A stretch of DNA of 64,000 bases from Legionella sainthelensi (GTDB lineage Bacteria > Pseudomonadota > Gammaproteobacteria > Legionellales > Legionellaceae): NCBI RefSeq assembly GCF_900637685.1, contig NZ_LR134388.1:696001-760000 (forward strand), given 5' to 3'. Positions 36,882-46,276 of this stretch are shown here, piece after piece. The notes beneath the pieces are model-generated. The model was not told the DNA's origin, did no database searches, and saw nothing but the letters and a program-made list of their open reading frames with translations. The position numbers and the translations under genes were made by a program. Position 1 is the first letter of the stretch. Each line of letters starts with the position of its first letter.

Positions 36882-37262
36882 ATGCATTTCTCTATTAATC
36901 GTTATCATCCTGCGACTGATACAAAACTTTATCTAAAAGACTATGATTTGGACATGCGAATCGATTTCAGCATGATGGTCCTGGATGTTTTGCAACGAAT
37001 AAGAGAACGGGAGGGGTTCTGTGCATCAGGTCGTAAAGAAGTTGATGGTTCTGATGAGATGAGTTTTAATGGATTAAATTGTTTGCACATCACTTTCATG
37101 TTATCCAGGGTTAGAAAACCATTAATAAGTTTCACTACTATCGCTGATTTAGTAAGGGATTTTACGGTATTTTTCAAACAATGCAGACCGATTAAATCCT
37201 ATTTACAAAATGACTTTGAACCGCTATTCAAAGAGCGACTTCAAACACCGCTAAGGGAATGA
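36882..37262 (+). CDS. SdhB-like orphan domain lacking the [2Fe-2S] cysteines
   Basis: A 126-residue protein that reads as the N-terminal half of succinate dehydrogenase iron-sulfur subunit. FSINRYHPATD matches FSIYRYNPD, MMVLDVLQRI matches MMLLDAL, GSDEMSFNGLN matches GSDGMNINGKN, and DLVRDFTVFF..RPIKSYL matches DLVVDMxQFY..KIKPYL. The family's CREGVCG is GRKEVDG here and later GLACIT is CLHITF, so the cluster ligands are mostly gone. It ends where the second ferredoxin domain would begin (KERLQTPLRE). It overlaps alkA by 4 bases (ATGA), so they are coupled. It cannot be a working electron-transfer subunit; a neofunctionalised protein or a decaying paralogue are the options. Confidence 0.75.
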   Translation: MHFSINRYHPATDTKLYLKDYDLDMRIDFSMMVLDVLQRIREREGFCASGRKEVDGSDEMSFNGLNCLHITFMLSRVRKPLISFTTIADLVRDFTVFFKQCRPIKSYLQNDFEPLFKERLQTPLRE

Positions 37263-38194
37263 ATATGAATGTATCATTTATATTACATCCCATTGCTCCC
37301 TTTCGATTGGATTATACCGTTGTCGCATTACGCAGAAGAAATAAAAATTGTGTTGATTGCTGGAATGGCCAATATTATACGCGCGTATTTAACATTGACA
37401 ATAAGCTTATTAAAGTGATGGTTGAGCAAACAAATAGCCTTAATAATCCAGAGCTTCGAATATCACTTGCCGAACCCACTCATCCGGTGATTCAAGAAAA
37501 AATAAAACACCTTATTGAGTTGATGTTGGGTCTAAATAGAGATCTAACCGATTTTTATAAAATGGCTAAAAATGATGCTCGATTAAGCCCATTGGTAGTT
37601 CAATTTATTGGGGTCAAACCACCTCGTTTTCCTTCTCTTTTTGAAACCCTAATTAATGCGATTTCATGCCAGCAAATATCCCTTGATGCAGGCTTACATA
37701 TTCAAAATCGATTAGTTCAACATATTGGCATGAAAATCAATGATAATAATCAAGTGTTGTATGCATTTCCAAGTGCAGAGGATATCGGTCATTGTTCTGT
37801 TGCTGAACTAAAAATACTAGGTTATAGCACTCATAAAAGTGAGACAATTATCCGGGTCGCATCAACGCTAAAAGAAGAGCAGCTTTTTTTTAGCCGTTTG
37901 GAGGAAAAACCCAATCAAGAGGTGATTCGATTTCTTTGCCAATTTAAAGGGATTGGTCGTTGGACAGCTGAATATGTTCTATTGAGGGGGTTAGGAAGGG
38001 TTGACATCTTTCCACGGGATGATATTGGGGCGCAAAATAATTTGCAAAAGTTGTTTCATCTTGAGAAAAAGCTCGATTATAAAAAAACCTCAGAAATTAC
38101 CGCTCTATGGCATCCTTATGCAGGTCTGGTTTATTTCCATTTACTTTTGCAAAAACTTTATGAGAAGGGAGTACTCCAAAATGCCAAACATTGA
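37259..38194 (+). CDS. alkA: DNA-3-methyladenine glycosylase II, AlkA-like
   Basis: A 311-residue base-excision repair enzyme that removes alkylated bases. An N-terminal AlkA_N-like domain (about 1-95) is followed by the HhH-GPD fold: ALINAISCQQIS-like segment (about 138), the hairpin-helix FKGIGRWTAEYVLLRGLGR (about 226-244), and the catalytic Asp in VDIFPRDDIGAQ (about 246-257). Intact. It is translationally coupled to the upstream SdhB-like gene and overlaps the DUF488 gene downstream, so the three form one operon. Confidence 0.9.
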   Translation: MNMNVSFILHPIAPFRLDYTVVALRRRNKNCVDCWNGQYYTRVFNIDNKLIKVMVEQTNSLNNPELRISLAEPTHPVIQEKIKHLIELMLGLNRDLTDFYKMAKNDARLSPLVVQFIGVKPPRFPSLFETLINAISCQQISLDAGLHIQNRLVQHIGMKINDNNQVLYAFPSAEDIGHCSVAELKILGYSTHKSETIIRVASTLKEEQLFFSRLEEKPNQEVIRFLCQFKGIGRWTAEYVLLRGLGRVDIFPRDDIGAQNNLQKLFHLEKKLDYKKTSEITALWHPYAGLVYFHLLLQKLYEKGVLQNAKH

Positions 38195-38537
38195 ACTTAA
38201 AAGGATTTATGAGGAACCAAAAAAATCAGATGGATTTAGGATACTGGTGGACAAACTATGGCCTCGAGGTGTTAAAAAAAACGATGCCAATATTGATTTA
38301 TGGCTTAAAGAGATTGCACCGAGTGACTCGCTAAGAAAATGGTTTAACCATGAGGATCGAAAATGGGCAGAGTTTCAAAAGCGCTACGCAAAAGAATTAG
38401 AAGACAAACATGACTTAATTGATTCAATTAAAGAAAAAGCAAAGCAACAAAAAGTAACTCTATTGTTTGCCTCTAAAGAAACAGAACACAATAATGCAGT
38501 TGCGTTACTCAATATGATTCTTCATCGCACGCATTAA
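38181..38537 (+). CDS. DUF488-family protein
   Basis: A 118-residue cytosolic protein with the DUF488 hallmarks LVDKLWPRGV (about 22-31), WLKEIAPS (about 41-48), WFNHEDRKWAEF and LLFASKETEHNNAVAL. The family's activity is unsettled; conserved Arg, Asp and His suggest a small enzyme. It overlaps the end of alkA by 14 bases in another frame, so the start at 38181 (ATG after GGGAGTACTCC) is used rather than the longer in-frame ATG inside alkA. It is the third gene of the SdhB-like/alkA operon. Confidence 0.9.
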   Translation: MPNIELKRIYEEPKKSDGFRILVDKLWPRGVKKNDANIDLWLKEIAPSDSLRKWFNHEDRKWAEFQKRYAKELEDKHDLIDSIKEKAKQQKVTLLFASKETEHNNAVALLNMILHRTH

Positions 38538-38769
38538 TAAAAAAATATAATAACAATCGAGTTACACGGCTATGCGAGTTGCATAGGATGTCGTGAAAAT
38601 CCAATAATTCCGAGTAGTCTATAATTAAGTTGAGTGAGTGCTTTTTGGTGGGAATTCAGATGGTATAGTAAATTATTTCAATCATTTGACAAAATTAATG
38701 ACACTGATTGAATTTTAATTTTACATAATTACCTACGGTTGAAAAATTAAGTTTTTTGAGTTACTGGAA

Positions 38770-38952
38770 ATGCAAGATTATAAAAAATTTATTTGCGTTA
38801 TTTGCGGCTTTATATATGACGAAGCAGAAGGGTGGCCGGAAGAGGGAATAGAGCCGGGTACACGCTGGGTTGATGTACCAGAAAACTGGTTTTGTCCGGA
38901 GTGTGGTGCTTGTAAGGAAGATTTTGATATGGTTGCATTAATCGTTGATTAA
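38770..38952 (+). CDS. Rubredoxin
   Basis: A 60-residue one-iron electron carrier. CVICG (Cys 9 and 12) and CPECGA (Cys 42 and 45) form the Fe(Cys)4 site, with [10 protein letters not shown] and WFCPECG spacing typical of the family. No gene for a rubredoxin reductase or rubredoxin-linked oxygenase adjoins it, so its partner is encoded elsewhere. Single gene; 232 gene-free bases precede it. Confidence 0.95.
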   Translation: MQDYKKFICVICGFIYDEAEGWPEEGIEPGTRWVDVPENWFCPECGACKEDFDMVALIVD

Positions 38953-39147
38953 TTAAAAGTACAATAAAATACTTAACGGGGAGTATTAACGCGATTTAAG
39001 CACAGTATTTTTTAGGTATAATTTGTTCGTTAAAATGTTATCGTCATTTCGATGTCGCGGAAAAACCAAAACTCCTGGGTTGTTTAGCGAGTCATTCAAA
39101 AATTAAATAACTATAAAATTTTCTTGATACCAAGATCATACTGAATT

Positions 39148-39602
39148 TTATTGAACTTCTATATTGATTGTTAAACTTGAGTTAACCGTATTAGAAATAA
39201 AACAATAATCATGTGACTTATCTCGAATTTTATTTAATGTTGCAGAGTCAGGTTTATTGGTACCTGCAAATGTTACTTTTGCATTCAAGGTAATGTCGGT
39301 GATGCAATTTTTACCCATCTGATTTTTACCTGTTACCCCTGTTGCATTATCAGCATAATTATCAATTATAAATCCAAATTTACAAGCTACTGCAAGGAAT
39401 GTTTGCATATAACAACTAGATACAGCAGAGAGTAACAATTCTTCTGGATTTGGAAACTCGGCTTCTCCAAAATATTGAGGAGGATTTGAAGCCAGTATTT
39501 TTTTACCACCGCTATACGTAATGGTATAAGTTCGGTTATACGTTTCATAAAAAAATCAGGTGTATTACGTATCCATTCTACTGCAACTTTATGTTCCGTC
39601 AT
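39148..39602 (-). pseudogene. OsmC-family peroxiredoxin, frameshifted
   Basis: The N-terminal frame from 39602 (MTEHKVAVEWIRNTPDFF) derails at an A7 run on the plus strand (39549-39555). Adding one base joins it in register to YETYNRTYTITYSGGKKIL and PEELLLSAVSSCYMQTFLAVA, the usual OsmC sequence with the first catalytic Cys in SSCYM, then the second Cys region HDYCFIS. The intact protein would be about 150 residues and would reduce organic hydroperoxides. CAGGAG precedes the start. Otherwise the gene is undamaged, so a sequence error is a serious possibility. Confidence 0.8.
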
Positions 39603-39778
39603 TTTGAACTCCTGATAAAGTCTAATTGATTTATATCATGATCTCATATTGATCCTATTGCTAGTCCTTATTGTCATCTTTAAGTTATTTTTTAGACTTT
39701 ATCAATTAAATATTTACGTGTGCTGATATCTTCAGAACTGTTAGGTCACTAAAGATATCACTATTCTAACAGCATGCT

Positions 39779-41584
39779 CTACTTCTTTTGGGTCTTTTCT
39801 TCCGACACTGATTGTGGGTTTTTGGCAGCACTTAGCCAACTCATCATTTGTTCCCTTAGCATGTTCAGAGTCACTGTGCCATTTTGGAGAACTTGATTAT
39901 GAAATTCTTTAATATTAAAGGCAGAGCCTAATTCTACTTTAGCCAAATCACGTAACCGTTCTATTTCAAGTTTACCAATCATGTAAGCAGTGGCTTGTCC
40001 AGGCCAGGCGATGTATCTATCAATTTCACCCTCTATGATAGAAGCATTTACTGCAGAGTGCGTCTTCAAATAATCGACTGCTTGTTGCCTAGTCCAATGC
40101 TTACTGTGTATCCCTGTATCTACTACTAGTCTTGAAATGCGAAACGATTCATTAGATAGCATGCCAAGCCGAGAAATATCATCATCATAAACACCCATTG
40201 CATCAGCAAGACGTTCAGCATATAAAGCCCAACCTTCTACAAATCCCGAGTTATGAAAATACCGGTTCATAAAAAGCAAAGACTTATTTTCTACATGCAA
40301 AGCGATTTGAAAATGATGTCCAGGGATTAATTCATGAAACAAAGTTGCTTGTTGATCGATACGACTGATTTTTTCTGGTTCATAGGTATTAATATAAAAA
40401 ATACCAGGCTCAGAACCATCTTCACTAGGTGCATGATATTCTCCGGAAGCGCCTGTTTTAGCCCTATGAAGAGGATACGGTTTAATTATACCCTCAGATT
40501 TAGGTATTAAATCAAACCAGAGTGGAACTTGCTCTTTTATCTTATTTAAAGCAGCCATATTGTAATCTAATATGTCATTTTCTGTTAAAAAATAATGTGC
40601 TGATTCCTGTTGGGCTCTGTGAAAAATTTCAGCCATATCCCTAATGCCATATAACTTATAACCAATTTCAGAAACCTCTTTGTTTAATCGTTCCATCTGC
40701 GTCAATCCTAATTGATGAATGGCTTCTGGGCTGATGTTTATGGTAGTAAATTGCTTAATTTTCGCCTGATAGCAAAGTCGTGCAGAAGGCGGTAGGGCTG
40801 AAACTCCAACTTCTTCTCGTGCTATCGGTAGATATTCATTTTCTAGGAATGCAACGTATTCTTGTAAGGCGGGATTAATTTTTGTAGTAATAAGATTGGC
40901 AACATCCTTTTTAAATAGGGCATCGTTATCTCGTTTGGCAAAATCATAAAAAGGTGATTCTTCTGCCTGCTCACTAATCATAAGATGTATTTGCTTCATA
41001 ACGCGCTCGACTGCGGGTTTTGATGCAGTAAAACCAATGGAAATACCGGTATTTAAATTACGAATTTCATTATGAACCAGTTGAGGGAAAGTCGCCCATC
41101 GTTTTAGGGCCATTGCGCGGTTTTCAGGGGTGCCTACAGGTTGTTTTGTTGCAATATCCACTACGTTGTTGTGCCATCCTGCTGCAGAATTGATATCCCA
41201 CAACTCTTCTTTACATAGTCTACTTTCTTTGTTGTTTTCCAGAGTTTCTTTCATCAACCAATAGGTTGTGTATTCTGCGGTTCCAAGTAATCTATTGGGA
41301 TCTAATTCATTAAGTGCTGACAAATAGTAGTCTTCTTGTGATTGCCAGCGATATATTGCTTCAAAAGAATTATCAGTAAATTTATCCTGCGGGATGTCTT
41401 TACGATCTAATAATAGAGCTGTTTCAGGAGAGTGTTCAAATAGACTATTTTCATAGGCTTGAATGAGTGTGGCAAAGTCATTTAAATTTGAGGCATAGTG
41501 AGGACTGGCTGTTAAGTTTTGACTTATGGCAAGTGAGCCAAGACAGACAAGTACACTAAATAATTTTAACTGTTTTTTTCTCAT
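39779..41584 (-). CDS. DUF885-family predicted metallopeptidase, exported
   Basis: A 601-residue protein. A signal peptide is evident (KKQLKLFSVLVCLGSLAISQ, cleavage about residue 26), so it acts in the periplasm or outside. The DUF885 domain carries the zinc site HELIPGHHFQ (about 413-422), with a later Glu in FVEGWALYAE. The family is thought to be peptidases on the basis of this HExxxH-type motif; the substrate is unknown. It is intact. A possible small membrane-protein frame ends 8 bases before its start. Confidence 0.88.
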   Translation of the reverse strand: MRKKQLKLFSVLVCLGSLAISQNLTASPHYASNLNDFATLIQAYENSLFEHSPETALLLDRKDIPQDKFTDNSFEAIYRWQSQEDYYLSALNELDPNRLLGTAEYTTYWLMKETLENNKESRLCKEELWDINSAAGWHNNVVDIATKQPVGTPENRAMALKRWATFPQLVHNEIRNLNTGISIGFTASKPAVERVMKQIHLMISEQAEESPFYDFAKRDNDALFKKDVANLITTKINPALQEYVAFLENEYLPIAREEVGVSALPPSARLCYQAKIKQFTTINISPEAIHQLGLTQMERLNKEVSEIGYKLYGIRDMAEIFHRAQQESAHYFLTENDILDYNMAALNKIKEQVPLWFDLIPKSEGIIKPYPLHRAKTGASGEYHAPSEDGSEPGIFYINTYEPEKISRIDQQATLFHELIPGHHFQIALHVENKSLLFMNRYFHNSGFVEGWALYAERLADAMGVYDDDISRLGMLSNESFRISRLVVDTGIHSKHWTRQQAVDYLKTHSAVNASIIEGEIDRYIAWPGQATAYMIGKLEIERLRDLAKVELGSAFNIKEFHNQVLQNGTVTLNMLREQMMSWLSAAKNPQSVSEEKTQKK

Positions 41585-41591
41585 ATTTTAT

Positions 41592-41864
41592 TTATCTCCA
41601 TATTGATCGTGTTGTCATTTGTTTCCCATTCTCCGCGTAAAAAGAGCAATAGGGGGGTGCATCTTGCCAGGTGCCTAATAATATCACTTTCACAAACCAA
41701 TTGACTAACCAAAAGCAAATTATAAAGATAACGAAAAAAACAAGACCTCCAATTTTGTACTGCTTAAGATGTATTACATGAGGCGGGCATGAGACGGGTA
41801 TTTCAAAAAATTTATAGAATGTGTCATATAAGAATAGAGAAGGAACTTGATTATCCTTAACTCC
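41592..41864 (-). other. Possible small membrane protein lacking a clear start
   Basis: This 90-codon frame has no ATG. It begins right after an in-frame TAA (41865-41867), which itself follows an in-frame ATG-CAG. The content is protein-like: NQVPSLFLYDTFYKFFEIPV, then one transmembrane stretch GGLVFFVIFIICFWLVNWF, then a Cys/Tyr/Pro-rich tail. It ends just before the DUF885 start. It could be a gene with a nonsense mutation at codon 3, or a chance frame. The rest of 41868-42011 shows nothing. Confidence 0.35.
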
Positions 41865-42011
41865 TTACTGCATCAAGACCTGCAATTTTTGAAGGATGAG
41901 GTAGGGCATATTTTAAACTTAGTTCATTGGTTACTATAAATACTAATTCTCCTAAGACTGTTTAATATAGATAATCAGGCATTAGGTGAGTTATTCTTTC
42001 GGACCTCATCA

Positions 42012-42511
42012 ATGAACGACAGTTCCTCATTCCTTCGCTTTTGTTTGTTGGAAATAGTTGTGGTAAGGCGGAAGAAGCGATTAATTTCTATACATCGATA
42101 TTTAAAAATTCAAGACGTGGCAGTGTCTCTCGATATGACTCAGAGCACGCTCCGAACCAAGAAGGGACAATTGCGTTTGCCGATTTCATGCTTTTAGATA
42201 GATGGTTCGCTGCAATGGACAGTGCTGAAATTTATGATTTTGCGTTTAACGAAGCAATATCGTTCATGGTGAATTGTGAAACTCAGGAAGAAATTGATTA
42301 TTACTGGGAGAAACTCTCTGCGGTTCCAGAGGCCGAACAATGTGGCTGGCTCAAAGACAAGTATGGGCTCTCATGGCAAATAGTTCCCACTGTTTTAAGT
42401 GACATGATAAAAAATGGCTCTTCTAAACAGACTGAACGTATCATGCAATCATTTTTGCGGATGAAGAAATTTGATATAGCAACTCTCAAACGGGTTTACG
42501 AGGGGACCTAA
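42012..42511 (+). pseudogene. VOC/PhnB-like protein, start region probably shifted
   Basis: The frame encoding QFLIPSLLFVGNSCGKAEEA, INFYTSIF and so on is a PhnB-type glyoxalase/bleomycin-resistance fold. It has no good ATG: the only options are a TTG at 42041 or an ATG at 42012 one base out of frame. Adding one base after ATGAA (42012-42016) gives MKRQFLIPS, a normal family N-terminus. I therefore suspect a one-base loss or a TTG start. Later conserved parts (GWLKDKYGLSWQIVP) are intact. Function is unknown. Confidence 0.65.
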
Positions 42512-42750
42512 TCTGTAAACTCTAATTTCAGGAGCTGGTATCGCAGGAGCAAGATGAGCCTATAGGGTGAGCCAGTATGGTTTTGAGCCTATTTTTGTTG
42601 AATAGGTCTCCCGTGACGAACCCGTGGTTATCTCATAGATATTTAATGAAAAAATAGATTACTTCATCTATCTTACAAAGTGAAATTTAACTATTTGACA
42701 TTAAATTGTTTAATATTTACACTGACGCAAGTGATTTGAAAGAGAATTCT

Positions 42751-43701
42751 ATGCCAATAACGATCCATTCTTTTTTCTACGCCATTTTTAGATTATTGAA
42801 GTCGTCTAGGAAACAAGTATTCTTTTTTGGCGTAGTGGCTGCATTAACTTCAAACCCTCTTTTTGCAGAAAATTATCCGCTGGAGCGATTAGAACTTGAA
42901 AATTTTTATAAAGAAACCCATGGTTCAAATTGGATTAGACAAGATAATTGGCTTTCTGACTCCATCCCATACTGTGAATGGCATGGAGTAATTTGTGATA
43001 AAAATGGACATGTTACCGAACTACAGCTTTATGATAATGGCCTAGAAGGTTCATTGCCAGAGACGCTATGTAACTTGACAGAGCTGAAAACACTTTACTT
43101 AAGCTTTAATCACATTGGGGGACAGATTCCTTCTACGATTGGTCAATGTAAAAAACTTGAAAATATTTGGCTTAAATCCAATCAGATAAGCGGAAAAATT
43201 CCTGACAGTATTGGTGAGGCTGAACGCTTGAAATGGCTTGATTTACATGTCAATAAATTATCGGGAATTATCCCATCATCCATCGGCAATTTACATCAAC
43301 TTGAAATATTACGGCTTGATGACAATGATCTGAATGGTGCACTGCCTGACTCTCTTTATAGGCTTGAGAATTTAAAAGAAATTTATTTATTTAATAATCA
43401 CATTTCAGGCTCAATCAGCACTAAAATTGAGCATTTAATGCAATTGGAACATATTTATCTTGGACACAATCAATTCAGTGGTATTCTTCCAAATACAATA
43501 ACAAAACTCCATTTTCTTAAAACATTACGCGTTGAATATAACGTGTTGGAAAGTACAATCCCTGCTGATATTGGCAACATCCCCAACTTGCAAGTACTAC
43601 GACTTGATCATAATCAATTCACAGGCAAAGTTCCTGAAAGTATATTAAATCGAGAGCATCAATTTCAAGTCATTGATTATTCAAACAATAATTTGGAGTA
43701 A
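42751..43701 (+). CDS. Exported leucine-rich repeat protein of plant type
   Basis: A 316-residue protein starting at 42751 (after AAAGAGAA), with a signal peptide ending about NPLFA. A capping region with NWLSDSIPYCEWHGVIC resembles the plant LRRNT_2 cap. Nine consecutive 24-residue repeats follow, each of the form 'L..LxLxxNxLxGxIPxxIGxL', the plant-specific LRR class. The Cys pair of the cap is present. LRRs of this type bind proteins; eukaryote-like architecture in an intracellular bacterium suggests interaction with host or amoebal partners, but the Sec signal argues for export by type II rather than Dot/Icm secretion. AT content matches the surroundings. Confidence 0.88.
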   Translation: MPITIHSFFYAIFRLLKSSRKQVFFFGVVAALTSNPLFAENYPLERLELENFYKETHGSNWIRQDNWLSDSIPYCEWHGVICDKNGHVTELQLYDNGLEGSLPETLCNLTELKTLYLSFNHIGGQIPSTIGQCKKLENIWLKSNQISGKIPDSIGEAERLKWLDLHVNKLSGIIPSSIGNLHQLEILRLDDNDLNGALPDSLYRLENLKEIYLFNNHISGSISTKIEHLMQLEHIYLGHNQFSGILPNTITKLHFLKTLRVEYNVLESTIPADIGNIPNLQVLRLDHNQFTGKVPESILNREHQFQVIDYSNNNLE

Positions 43702-43830
43702 TTTTGAAGCATAGAACATTTAGCCTAATGAGGCTAACGTTCAATCTATAAAATAAGTACAAATGTATTGGTTTGGAATGCAAGGTATATTATTTTACAA
43801 AATCACTTGGGTCATTTTAAAGGAATCCGC

Positions 43831-44814
43831 ATGTGCCAGTTATTGATTACACTTTTTATTTTTTTATTGTCTCATGCAGCAAACTGTGCACCTGTATTCG
43901 AAATTGTTCCTCTTGGAGTCTATGGTGGTTTGAAAGATGGAAATTTATCCGCTTATTTATTAAAGACTACTGAGGGCGAAAATTATACTGCTCTTGATGG
44001 CGGTACTTTGGTCCATGGTCTTGAAGTTGCAGTCAGGCATCAATCAGTGCATCATAAAAATGTTGAAGATTTGCTGCAAAATCATATTCCAGCTTACCTT
44101 ATTTCTCACGCGCACCTTGATCATCTTATGGGGCTTGTGATGGCGCAACCTGAATTGCGAGAGCAGCAAACAATTATGGCGCGCGAAGAAACGATGCAGG
44201 CATTGCAAAAAAATATTTTCAATTGGGCGGTTTGGGGGAATTTTGGAGATAGAGGAGAAATTCCACACCTGAATTACCAGCATTATCAAACACTGCCATT
44301 ACTAGAGTGGGTTGCTATTCCTAAGACGGATCTGCATGTAAAATCGTTTCCTTTAAGTCATAGTGGAATGGCATCAAGCGCTTTTTTAATACGTTACAAG
44401 ACGGAATATATTTTATATTTTGGTGATACTGGTGCTGATAAGATTGAAAAGTCAACCAACTTGGAATCTATTTGGAAAGAAATTGCTCCACTCATAAGAA
44501 ATAAACAGCTTCATGCCATCATGCTTGAGTGTTCATTTTTAAATTCACAACCCGATGACAAATTATTTGGTCATTTAAAGCCAAATTTATTTATGCTTGA
44601 GTTGCGGCAATTGGCGTCGATTGTTGATCCTTTAAATTCAAGAAATTCATTACGAGGATTACCTGTGGTTGTTACTCACGTTAAACCCAGATTAGTTGAC
44701 TTTGCAAATTCTAAGGAAGATCCAGACAGCCAGGTTATGAACGAGTTGTCTCAGGAAAATGATATTGGCGTAGAGTTGATTAAACCAAAGCAAGGCATCA
44801 TGTTAAGTTTCTAA
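43831..44814 (+). CDS. Class II cyclic-nucleotide phosphodiesterase (metallo-beta-lactamase fold), exported
   Basis: A 327-residue protein with a signal peptide (LLITLFIFLLSHAANC). The MBL-fold metal motif is YLISHAHLDHLMGL (about 91-104), followed by FPLSHSG, FGDTG and VVVTHVKP near the C-terminus. The last of these is typical of the CpdP/PDE1 class II family that hydrolyses cAMP or cGMP. A periplasmic or secreted location suggests scavenging or degradation of extracellular cyclic nucleotides. The start at 43831 (after AAGGAATCC) gives a proper signal peptide; the longer start at 43768 does not. It follows the LRR gene by 129 bases. Confidence 0.88.
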   Translation: MCQLLITLFIFLLSHAANCAPVFEIVPLGVYGGLKDGNLSAYLLKTTEGENYTALDGGTLVHGLEVAVRHQSVHHKNVEDLLQNHIPAYLISHAHLDHLMGLVMAQPELREQQTIMAREETMQALQKNIFNWAVWGNFGDRGEIPHLNYQHYQTLPLLEWVAIPKTDLHVKSFPLSHSGMASSAFLIRYKTEYILYFGDTGADKIEKSTNLESIWKEIAPLIRNKQLHAIMLECSFLNSQPDDKLFGHLKPNLFMLELRQLASIVDPLNSRNSLRGLPVVVTHVKPRLVDFANSKEDPDSQVMNELSQENDIGVELIKPKQGIMLSF

Positions 44815-44851
44815 TAGAGAATTTTTTTTAACTTTGGAAGCAGGCGGGATG

Positions 44852-46276
44852 TTAATCTACTTTTTTACCGGTCGGTTTCACGCCTATTTTTGTTGGGGTA
44901 AGATTGTTAGTGATACGGGAGACAGTTGTGTCTACTCGGCGTTGAAGCATGATTTCAACCATTACGGTCTCATTAGGATGAAGAATTTTGTTAATGTCAG
45001 CAAATGAGGAATGAAAATCGAGTAACCTATAGTAGGCAAGAGCTCGGTCACTTGCCTCAGGATACGCTTTGACACGAAATCCCAAATTACCTTGCATTTT
45101 TGGCGTATTAATCCCGGACTCCATGATATCGTAGTTCAGAAAATAAGTGAGTTTTCCTCGATTATTCAGGTTTCGCTGGCGATCTACGAAGAAACCTTTA
45201 GGGAGCGCCAGCTCACTATATTGGGGGCCAGCAGTTAGATAAAGATCATAATCGACAAGATGATTGCCTCGGTCATCTAGAAGCCGGAAAATAATCATAG
45301 AGTAGCGATTAGTGATGTAGTCGCGCTTGGAGATGAGCGTTTTCACAGTTTCTGTATGCTCATTTTTCTGAGTTTCTTGAGTAACCTTATCTAGCTCTTT
45401 TGTTAAGGTATTATAGGAATCACGATTTTTTACTTGCAAGCATCGCAGGACCCATATTGCAGTAGGATGAATGGCTGCATTAGCCAGGGTAACACTACGA
45501 ATAATTCCCATTTTTTTACCGGAGTGTGAACATCCAGGTAGAATTCCAAATGCCATTTTTTTTGTGCGTGTCATTTTGGAGACAATAAGACTGTCACCGT
45601 TATTTCCCTCCTGATGTAATTTCAATAGACTGTAATTCATATTTGCCGCAGGTACACGTACCACACCATCAGATCCGGTTTCTCCCGTGTAGGAGTTAAG
45701 TGCGTCATAAAGTTGGCGATCAATTTTCTGGCCCGTAAGTACAAAGGAATAGATGCCATTAGCAGTGCAATCATAAGAGAGCCAACTTTCATTAAGTTGC
45801 CAGCTAAGATCACTTCCGAGCTCAAGCCAATCAAGTACGTTCTGTCCTGGCTCAACACCTTCAAAAAAACTTTTTATACGGCCTAGCCGGGATTTCCCTA
45901 GCTGTGCAAGAGCAGAGCCATGGTTGGAGGGGGATAGCATGATAAGATGGCTTAATGGGCATTGGTTAAGATTATTTTTAAAGTATAAATCCATCCATTT
46001 TCGAACAATAGGCCCACCGGTAGAATGAGTAATACATGCAAAACGCTCGCCATCTCCTAGTTTATCAGTAATTTCATCACGTACGGCCTGATCAAAAGCA
46101 CGGGCTATATCGTCAAATGTCACTGTATCGTCAAAGCTAATGTAATGCCCGAGATAAATATTGCCCACTTGGATATCCAGCATACCGTTTTTGCTCTGAG
46201 TTTCAAGCCATTGAGGAAGCTCGCCATAAGTATTGGTATGTGTGACACTCCAACCATGGACGAAGATAACAATCAT
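44852..46276 (-). CDS. plaB: Phospholipase A / lysophospholipase PlaB
   Basis: A 474-residue protein, the same length as Legionella PlaB. The nucleophile is Ser85 in the THSTGG motif, with Asp203 in TGSDGVV and His251 in GCSHSG; these three positions coincide with the PlaB catalytic triad. An N-terminal VHGWS and a long C-terminal beta-rich region (about 310-474) complete the family architecture. PlaB is an outer-membrane-associated, cell-associated hemolytic phospholipase that contributes to virulence. It has no classical signal peptide, as in the family. All catalytic residues are intact. Single gene, with the 306 bases upstream free of genes. Confidence 0.93.
   Translation of the reverse strand: MIVIFVHGWSVTHTNTYGELPQWLETQSKNGMLDIQVGNIYLGHYISFDDTVTFDDIARAFDQAVRDEITDKLGDGERFACITHSTGGPIVRKWMDLYFKNNLNQCPLSHLIMLSPSNHGSALAQLGKSRLGRIKSFFEGVEPGQNVLDWLELGSDLSWQLNESWLSYDCTANGIYSFVLTGQKIDRQLYDALNSYTGETGSDGVVRVPAANMNYSLLKLHQEGNNGDSLIVSKMTRTKKMAFGILPGCSHSGKKMGIIRSVTLANAAIHPTAIWVLRCLQVKNRDSYNTLTKELDKVTQETQKNEHTETVKTLISKRDYITNRYSMIIFRLLDDRGNHLVDYDLYLTAGPQYSELALPKGFFVDRQRNLNNRGKLTYFLNYDIMESGINTPKMQGNLGFRVKAYPEASDRALAYYRLLDFHSSFADINKILHPNETVMVEIMLQRRVDTTVSRITNNLTPTKIGVKPTGKKVD

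Noticed and set aside
36882-37262. Functional succinate dehydrogenase iron-sulfur subunit
   Set aside because: The cluster cysteines are missing and the second ferredoxin domain is absent.
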